Positions 58,531-64,000 of a stretch of 64,000 nucleotides of DNA are shown here, piece by piece. The first letter of the stretch is position 1; the number at the start of each line of letters is the position of its first letter. The stretch spans positions 1 to 64,000 of the forward strand of contig CBDVCE010000020.1 of assembly GCA_965372405.1 (NCBI GenBank), given 5' to 3'. The translations under genes were made by a program, and so were the position numbers. This DNA is from Sunxiuqinia sp965372405 (GTDB lineage: Bacteria; Bacteroidota; Bacteroidia; Bacteroidales; Prolixibacteraceae). Below the pieces are notes generated by a model. That model was not told the DNA's origin and did not search any database. It worked only from the letters and a program-made list of their open reading frames with translations.

Positions 58531-60312
58531 ATGAGTAATCGCTTAATTGGACAACTGCCTAAAGTTGGTATTCGTCCGGTAATTGATGGACGCGAAAGAG
58601 GTGTTCGCGAATCATTGGAAGTTCAAACAATGGATATGGCTAAAGCTGCGGCAAAGCTGATTGAAGAAAATATCCGCTTTGCTTCAGGTGATAAGGTGGA
58701 GTGTGTAATCGCTGAAACAACAATTGGAGGAGTAGCAGATGCTGCTGCTTGTGCCGATTTGTTTAAGCGCGAAGGCGTTGGGGTTTCATTAACAGTAACG
58801 CCCTGTTGGTGTTATGGAACTGAAGTGATGGATTCAGACCCATTGCTACCTAAGGCTGTGTGGGGCTTCAATGGAACTGAACGTCCGGGAGCTGTGTATT
58901 TAGCAGCTGCATTAGCTGGTTATGCTCAAAAAGGCTTACCTGCTTTTGGTATTTATGGCCGAGATGTGCAGGATTCTGGCGATACAACTATTCCTGAAGA
59001 TGTAAGAGTGAAAGTCCTGCGTTTTGTGAATGCTGCCTTGGCTGCTGCCGAAATGAATGGAAAATCATATCTATCAGTGGGTTATACTTCAATGGGTATT
59101 GCCGGATCAATGGTTGATCCTGATTTCTTCCAGGAGTATTTGGGGATGCGTACTGAGTTTGTTGATATGGTTGAGATTAAGCGTAGAATTGATCAGGATA
59201 TTTTTGATCCTATTGAATATGAAAAAGCATTAGCCTGGACAAAAGAAAATTGTACTGAAGGTGATGATTGGAATGCAAAAGACAAACAATCATCTCGTGA
59301 ACGTAAAGACTGGGAGTGGGAGATTGTTGTTAAAATGACATTGATTTGCCGTGACCTAATGATTGGGAACCCAAGATTGAAAGAACTTGGGCATGGAGAA
59401 GAAGCCAAAGGTCGCAATGCAATTGCCGGTGGTTTCCAGGGACAACGTCAGTGGACAGACTACTATCCAAATGCTGATTTTCCTGAAGCAATTCTCAATT
59501 CATCATTTGACTGGAATGGTATTCGCGAAGCATTTGTATTTGCTACTGAAAACGATAGTTTAAATGCAGTGCCAATGATGTTTGGTCACTTGCTTACAAA
59601 AACCGCTCAGATATTCTCTGATGTTCGCACATTCTGGAGTCCGGATGCAGTGAAACGTGTAACTGGTAAAGAATTGACTGGTCTTGCTAAAGATGGTATT
59701 ATTCACTTGATTAACTCCGGATCAACAACTCTGGATGCTACAGCTCAACAAAAGGATGCTGAAGGTAATCCGGTAATGAAGCCATTCTGGAACATTACAG
59801 AGGAAGATAAAGCTAAGTGTTTGGAGAATACGAAATGGTGTCCTGCTGACTTAGGTTATTTCCGTGGTGGTGGTTATTCATCACAATTTAAAACTGCTGG
59901 TGAAATGCTGGTAACCATGTCTCGTGTGAATTTAGTAAAAGGCTTAGGGCCTGTACTTCAAATTGCTGAGGGATGGACTGTTGAGTTGCCAGATGATGTG
60001 CATAAAGTATTGGATGAACGTACCAACCCAACATGGCCAACTACTTGGTTTGTGCCTCGTGTAACGGGCGAGGGTGCATTTAAAGATGTATATGAAGTAA
60101 TGGCTAACTGGGGTGCAAACCATGGTGCTATTTCTTATGGACACATTGGGGCTGATCTAATCACATTGGCATCAATCCTGAGAATTCCGGTTTGTATGCA
60201 CAACGTTGATGAAAAAGACATCTTTCGTCCAAATTCGTGGAATGCATTCGGAAGTGATAAAGAAGCTGCTGATTACAGGGCTTGTGAAACTTACGGGCCA
60301 ATTTACAAGTAG
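58531..60312 (+). CDS. fucI: L-fucose isomerase
   Basis: 593 aa, full length for FucI. It converts L-fucose (and often D-arabinose) to the ketose using Mn2+. Recognised blocks include KVGIRPVIDGRERGVRESLE at the N-terminus, GVSLTVTPCWCYGTEVMD, ENDSLNAVPMMFGHLLT (metal-site Glu and Asp), and ANWGANHGAISYGHIGADLITLASILRIPVCMHNV, with the metal-binding His. It begins the fucose locus with a lipoprotein gene, a FucP-type transporter and a GntR regulator. No clean -7 box was found; AATATTTG near 58443 misses by one base. Confidence 0.97.
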   Translation: MSNRLIGQLPKVGIRPVIDGRERGVRESLEVQTMDMAKAAAKLIEENIRFASGDKVECVIAETTIGGVADAAACADLFKREGVGVSLTVTPCWCYGTEVMDSDPLLPKAVWGFNGTERPGAVYLAAALAGYAQKGLPAFGIYGRDVQDSGDTTIPEDVRVKVLRFVNAALAAAEMNGKSYLSVGYTSMGIAGSMVDPDFFQEYLGMRTEFVDMVEIKRRIDQDIFDPIEYEKALAWTKENCTEGDDWNAKDKQSSRERKDWEWEIVVKMTLICRDLMIGNPRLKELGHGEEAKGRNAIAGGFQGQRQWTDYYPNADFPEAILNSSFDWNGIREAFVFATENDSLNAVPMMFGHLLTKTAQIFSDVRTFWSPDAVKRVTGKELTGLAKDGIIHLINSGSTTLDATAQQKDAEGNPVMKPFWNITEEDKAKCLENTKWCPADLGYFRGGGYSSQFKTAGEMLVTMSRVNLVKGLGPVLQIAEGWTVELPDDVHKVLDERTNPTWPTTWFVPRVTGEGAFKDVYEVMANWGANHGAISYGHIGADLITLASILRIPVCMHNVDEKDIFRPNSWNAFGSDKEAADYRACETYGPIYK

Positions 60313-60341
60313 TAGGCTAACATCATTCAAAAAAAACAAAG

Positions 60342-61574
60342 ATGACGCTAAAGAATCTTAGTATATTTATCAGCATCATTTCTATATTATCAGTGGGGGC
60401 TTGTTCTCCCACTGATAAAAAAAAGCAAACTATGGACTATCAAAAAGGCCAGTATGGCTATGATGTAGAGCATCTGAAGGAATATGTAACAACTATTGAA
60501 CTGGTGGCAAATGAGTCACGTGTTGTTATTGTGCCTGAATATCAGGGACGTGTGATGACAAGTACTACTGATGGTATGGAAGGTTTTTCATTTGGTTGGA
60601 TGAATCACGAGCAGATTGCAAAGGAAGAAATGTCTGAACAATTCAATCCTTTTGGAGGCGAAGAGCGTTTCTGGTTAGGACCTGAAGGTGGCCAATTTTC
60701 CATCTATTTTGAAAAAGGTAAAACCATGAGCTTTGAAAATTGGGACGTTCCCCCTGCAATTGACACTATGCCCTGGGATGTGAGCGAGGTAAATCCGGAA
60801 ACGGCAACTTTCATCAAACAATTCAAACTAGAAAACTATTCTGGCAATTTATTTGATATAGAGATTACCCGTCGAATTAGCATTATAGATCCTACGGAAG
60901 TGAAAAATTTATTGAAGGTTGATGTTGGTAGATCTGTAAAATCGGTAGCTTATGAATCATTGAACCAGTTAAAGAATGCAGGTGAAAATGATTGGACAAA
61001 GGAAACGGGCTTGCTTTCTATCTGGGTACTGTCTATGTACAATCCATCAAACGGAACGACTGTTGTTGTTCCTTACAGAAAAAATGCTGAAGGAATGATT
61101 CTGAAAGATGATTATTTTGGGAAAGTACCAGAAGATCGTTTGAAAGTTGCTAATGGTGCTGCCTTCTTTAAAGCGGATGGAAAGAAGCGTGGAAAGATTG
61201 GCGTTCCTGCTCACCGTGCTCTTCCGGTAATGGGTAGCTACGATGAAGACAACAACCGTCTGACCATTCTGGAATGCTCCATTGATTCTACAAAAACTGA
61301 CTATGTAAATTCTTCATGGGAAGAACATCAGGACGAACCGTTTAAAGGTGATGTACTGAATTCCTATAACGACGGGCCTCTTGATAATGGTGACCAACTG
61401 GGGCCATTCTATGAACTTGAATCTTCTTCTGCAGCCAATGAATTAAAGAGTGGAGAAGTTTGTTTCCACTTTCAGCGAACATACCACTTTGAAGGATCAA
61501 CTAAAGATCTGGATGTGATTGCTCAAAAGATTCTTGGAGTATCGCTTGAGGAGATAAGAAATAGTTTCAACTAA
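60342..61574 (+). CDS. Lipoprotein, DUF6786-like, in the fucose locus
   Basis: 410 aa. A lipoprotein signal ends in GAC (Cys about 21). The mature part is a single large beta-rich domain (about 45-410) with ESRVVIVPEYQGRVMTSTTDGMEGFSFGWMNHE, FGGEERFWLGPEGGQFSIYFEKG and HFQRTYHFEG. The PEYQGRVMTS and FWLGPEGG pattern recalls aldose-1-epimerase (galactose-mutarotase-like) folds, and I associate it with DUF6786. It lies 29 bp after fucI and upstream of fucP. A periplasmic fucose mutarotase or sugar-binding role is a reasonable guess, but no catalytic residues were confirmed. Confidence 0.7.
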   Translation: MTLKNLSIFISIISILSVGACSPTDKKKQTMDYQKGQYGYDVEHLKEYVTTIELVANESRVVIVPEYQGRVMTSTTDGMEGFSFGWMNHEQIAKEEMSEQFNPFGGEERFWLGPEGGQFSIYFEKGKTMSFENWDVPPAIDTMPWDVSEVNPETATFIKQFKLENYSGNLFDIEITRRISIIDPTEVKNLLKVDVGRSVKSVAYESLNQLKNAGENDWTKETGLLSIWVLSMYNPSNGTTVVVPYRKNAEGMILKDDYFGKVPEDRLKVANGAAFFKADGKKRGKIGVPAHRALPVMGSYDEDNNRLTILECSIDSTKTDYVNSSWEEHQDEPFKGDVLNSYNDGPLDNGDQLGPFYELESSSAANELKSGEVCFHFQRTYHFEGSTKDLDVIAQKILGVSLEEIRNSFN

Positions 61575-61653
61575 ATAATAATTCTAAACTAAAATGATCT
61601 GTCAGCTACTGCAATTAAACCAACATGGCTGTTGATTGACCAATAAATTGACT

Positions 61654-62937
61654 ATGAAAGCAAAAGTAGTTTCAAAAGAAGTGATGGTGCCGTTTATCAT
61701 GATCACTGCCTTATTCTCGTTATGGGGCTTTGCCAATGATATCACGAATCCGATGGTGGCCGCATTTAAAACGGTCATGGAAATCTCGAATGCAAAAGCA
61801 TCTATGATCCAGTTTGCATTTTACGGAGGCTATGGAACCATGGCAATTCCGGCTGCTCTTTTTGTAAAGAAATATTCCTATAAAAAAGGGATTTTATTAG
61901 GACTCATTTTATATGCTGTTGGAGCCTTGTTATTTTTCCCTGCTGCACAGTTTGAAATGTTCGGTTTCTTCCTAATGTCTCTTTATATACTGACTTTCGG
62001 TTTGGCATTTTTGGAAACAACTGCTAATCCTTACATTTTGTCAATGGGCGATGAATCAACGGCTACACGTCGTTTGAATCTTGCACAGTCATTTAATCCA
62101 CTGGGGTCAATCTTTGGAATGATTATCGCTTCAAAATTTATTTTGGCCGCATTGGAGTCTGATATTCGAAATGAGGCTGGGGAATTGATCTTTGGAACTT
62201 TAAGTGTTGCAGAGAAAGCTGTTGTGCGTACTCATGACCTTGCGGTGATTCGAGATCCATACGTAATGTTGGGTTTCGTGGTACTGGTGATGTTTGTAAT
62301 TATCCTGGTATCTAAGATGCCCGAACGTAACAATTCGGATCATAGTATCCATGCATGGGATTCTGCAAAACGATTGTGGAATAATGTGAAATACCGCGAA
62401 GGTGTGGTTGCACAAGTATTTTATGTAGCTGCTCAAATCATGTGCTGGACTTTTATTATTCAGTATGCTGAGAATTTGGGGATTAAAAAATCAACAGCAC
62501 AAAATTACAACATTGTAGCTATGGCCATCTTTATCTCAAGCCGTTTTATCAGTACAGCTTTGATGAAGTACGTTAATGCACGGATGATGTTGACCATCTG
62601 CGCTATTGGCGGCCTAATTACAACATCTGGCGTGATTTTAATTGAAGGTGAGATGGGGCTATATTGCCTGGTGGCAACTTCAGCTTTTATGTCGCTCATG
62701 TTTCCAACCATTTATGGTATTGCTTTGCATGGCGTTGGTGATGATGCAACCCTTGGGGCAGCAGGTCTGGTGATGGCAATTGTTGGTGGAGCATTAATGC
62801 CACCTCTTCAAGGTGCCATTATTGATATGGGAACTATTGGCTGGCTACCAGCCGTGAATGTTTCCTTTATATTGCCATTTGTGTGTTTTATTATGATCGC
62901 AATCTATGGCTATAGAACCTTAAAAGTGCATAAGTAG
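61654..62937 (+). CDS. fucP: FucP-type L-fucose:H+ symporter
   Basis: 427 aa from the ATG at 61654; a TTG at 61636 is in frame but adds a short polar N-terminus. It is a 12-helix MFS protein of the FHS (fucose:H+ symporter) group: LWGFANDITNPMVAAFKTVMEISNAKASMIQFAFYGGYG (with the conserved Asn-Asp-Ile region), FGLAFLETTANPYILSMG, NLAQSFNPLGSIFGM and LHGVGDDATLGAAGLVMAIVGGALMPPLQGAI. It carries fucose across the inner membrane. It is followed by a strong terminator and the regulator gene. Confidence 0.93.
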   Translation: MKAKVVSKEVMVPFIMITALFSLWGFANDITNPMVAAFKTVMEISNAKASMIQFAFYGGYGTMAIPAALFVKKYSYKKGILLGLILYAVGALLFFPAAQFEMFGFFLMSLYILTFGLAFLETTANPYILSMGDESTATRRLNLAQSFNPLGSIFGMIIASKFILAALESDIRNEAGELIFGTLSVAEKAVVRTHDLAVIRDPYVMLGFVVLVMFVIILVSKMPERNNSDHSIHAWDSAKRLWNNVKYREGVVAQVFYVAAQIMCWTFIIQYAENLGIKKSTAQNYNIVAMAIFISSRFISTALMKYVNARMMLTICAIGGLITTSGVILIEGEMGLYCLVATSAFMSLMFPTIYGIALHGVGDDATLGAAGLVMAIVGGALMPPLQGAIIDMGTIGWLPAVNVSFILPFVCFIMIAIYGYRTLKVHK

Positions 62938-63145
62938 GTGCTTGATTGTGCAGAAATTGTTAATATCAACGCATTTTATGAATCAGTATGATGAAAGTCT
63001 GTCTGAAACTGTAGGTTTTTCATCTACTTTTTATATTTTTGAAGCGAATATTGAGATCTCATTGAAGATCTTTAGAACTTTAGTTGTTGCCCTATTCTGG
63101 GCGATGATGTTTTTCTACGATATTCAGATAAGTTGTTGGGTTTAT

Positions 63146-63177
63146 AAGCCTGAATTGCAGAGGCAATTCAGGCTTTT
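63146..63177 (+). terminator. Terminator after fucP
   Basis: AAGCCTGAATTGC (63146-63158) pairs perfectly with GCAATTCAGGCTT (63163-63175) across a 4-nt loop, followed by TTTT. It ends 21 bp before the regulator ATG, so the regulator is probably transcribed separately or by read-through. Confidence 0.85.
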
Positions 63178-63197
63178 CCAATTAAAAACAATATCAC

Positions 63198-64000
63198 ATG
63201 GCATTTAAATTTCAACTAGATCAATCTTCAACACAAACAAAATTGCAGCAACTCATTCATGCAATTACCGGAGCAATTAGCAATGGTGATTTAAAAGAAG
63301 GGGATTTTCTGCCATCGGTTAACAGCCTTAGCAAAGAAAGTGGACTTTCACGTGATACCATTTTTAAAGCATATACCAAGCTAAAGCAGCGTAGCGTCAT
63401 TTCATCTACGCCAACTAAAGGCTACTTCGTAAGTAATGAGTCTTTTAAAGTATTTGTCTTGCTTGATAATTTTAGTGCTTTCAAGGAGCAGCTTTATAAT
63501 AGTTTTCGCAATTCATTACCTGATAATTATGTAGTTGATTTACTGTTTCATCATTACAATCCTGATGTGTTTGAGCAGTTGATACTTAATAGTCTTGGTC
63601 GCTATAGCATGTATGTGGTGATGAATATTAACAACAGGCGTATTGAAGATGTTATCAAAAAAATTGATCCGAATAAGTTGCTTATTCTTGATATGGGAGA
63701 GCCTGATACTCCTGAAATCTCTTTTATTAATCAGAATTTTTCTGAAGCTGTAACGGCATGTTTGGAGGAAGGATTAGAGCAAATAAAGAAATATAACGAG
63801 TTCCATCTGGTGTTTCCTGAAGTTACTCCACATCCGCGAGAAACAATTGATTCATTTATTGATTTTTGTAAGAAGAATGGGTTGAATCATTCTGTAGCTA
63901 CAAAGACAGCTGAGCTGCCAATTAGAGCCGGACAGGCCTTTCTAATTATTAAAGATGATGATTTAGTAGAGATTGTGAAAACCTGTAAAGGAAAAGGTCT
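63198..64000 (+). CDS. fucR: GntR-family regulator, probable FucR (partial)
   Basis: 267 codons from the ATG at 63198 stay open to the window end, so the C-terminus is missing. The N-terminal winged-helix (about 10-75) is GntR type: LIHAITGAISNGDLKEGDFLPSVNSLSKESGLSRDTIFKAYTKLKQRSVISSTPTKGYFV. The C-terminal part (about 80 on) resembles the periplasmic-binding/LacI-like effector domain found in Bacteroides FucR. FucR of B. thetaiotaomicron is a GntR repressor released by L-fucose. The position beside fucI and fucP supports the same role here. The rest of the locus (fucK, fucA) is not in the window. Confidence 0.85.
   Translation, partial: MAFKFQLDQSSTQTKLQQLIHAITGAISNGDLKEGDFLPSVNSLSKESGLSRDTIFKAYTKLKQRSVISSTPTKGYFVSNESFKVFVLLDNFSAFKEQLYNSFRNSLPDNYVVDLLFHHYNPDVFEQLILNSLGRYSMYVVMNINNRRIEDVIKKIDPNKLLILDMGEPDTPEISFINQNFSEAVTACLEEGLEQIKKYNEFHLVFPEVTPHPRETIDSFIDFCKKNGLNHSVATKTAELPIRAGQAFLIIKDDDLVEIVKTCKGKG

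Noticed and set aside
62942..63208. 88-aa frame after fucP
   Set aside because: It spans the fucP terminator hairpin and overlaps the start of the GntR gene in another frame, with no domain or signal.

Overview
The window reads as a chromosomal segment of a marine-type Bacteroidota (Marinilabiliales/Bacteroidales-like). The DNA is AT-rich, roughly 35-38% GC by eye. Promoter-like boxes fit the Bacteroidota -7 consensus TAnnTTTG. Gene content also fits: a TonB-dependent receptor, an OstA-like protein with MoxR and PpiC/SurA foldases, a Bacteroidota-type LptD-like protein, aspartate carbamoyltransferase as pyrB-pyrI, and a fuc locus with a GntR regulator. No tRNA, rRNA, CRISPR array, transposase or prophage gene was seen.

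Layout. 1-4.7 kb, minus strand: an ECF sigma factor, a membrane anti-sigma-like protein and a DUF4097-type repeat protein, next to three tandem paralogous secreted proteins of unknown function. 4.8-12.3 kb: a CDF metal exporter, a PgpH-type HD phosphodiesterase, an NlpC/P60 peptidase, a NUDIX hydrolase, ribosomal protein L19, a C69 dipeptidase and a flavin reductase-rubredoxin fusion. 12.6-18.6 kb: a two-gene carbohydrate locus, a GH78 rhamnosidase followed by a sulfatase-GH78 fusion, pointing to sulfated rhamnose glycans such as ulvan. 18.6-22.1 kb: an accessory island of four small plus-strand genes (three lipoproteins, one membrane protein), separated by copies of a roughly 90-bp hairpin repeat, a 42-bp tandem repeat and other palindromes.

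22.2-30.5 kb: an oxidoreductase, a Spy-like protein, ribH, a TPR protein, recF with a DUF721 gene, ndk, nrnA, two FKBP lipoproteins and a membrane-NUDIX fusion. 30.5-37.2 kb: a compact minus-strand outer-membrane biogenesis operon with three PpiC/SurA-type proteins, MoxR and an OstA-like protein. 37.5-42.5 kb: recQ, DUF5063, a DEDD exonuclease, an RlmI-like methyltransferase and an RRM protein with a long structured leader. 42.5-46.8 kb: an fRMsr-like GAF protein, pyrBI behind an apparent leader-peptide attenuator, a YigZ protein and dnaA. 47.1-54.7 kb: an MCE protein and an amidase that share a C-terminal SPOR-like domain, an LptD-like protein and a TonB receptor. 54.9-58.3 kb: slyD, aroC, a DUF134 gene and a dicarboxylate symporter. 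58.5-64 kb: a fucose locus (fucI, lipoprotein, fucP, start of fucR) that runs off the window.

Most genes are housekeeping. The observations most worth a second look are the pyrBI leader ORF that overlaps an intrinsic terminator, the cassette-like gene/hairpin array at 18.7-21.9 kb, the SPOR-like tail shared by neighbouring amidase and MCE proteins, the sulfatase-rhamnosidase fusion, and the long-range stem in the RRM leader. Several true starts are internal ATGs, often because a -7 box overlaps the longer reading frame. Others (sigma factor, nrnA, recQ, LptD-like) appear to use TTG.
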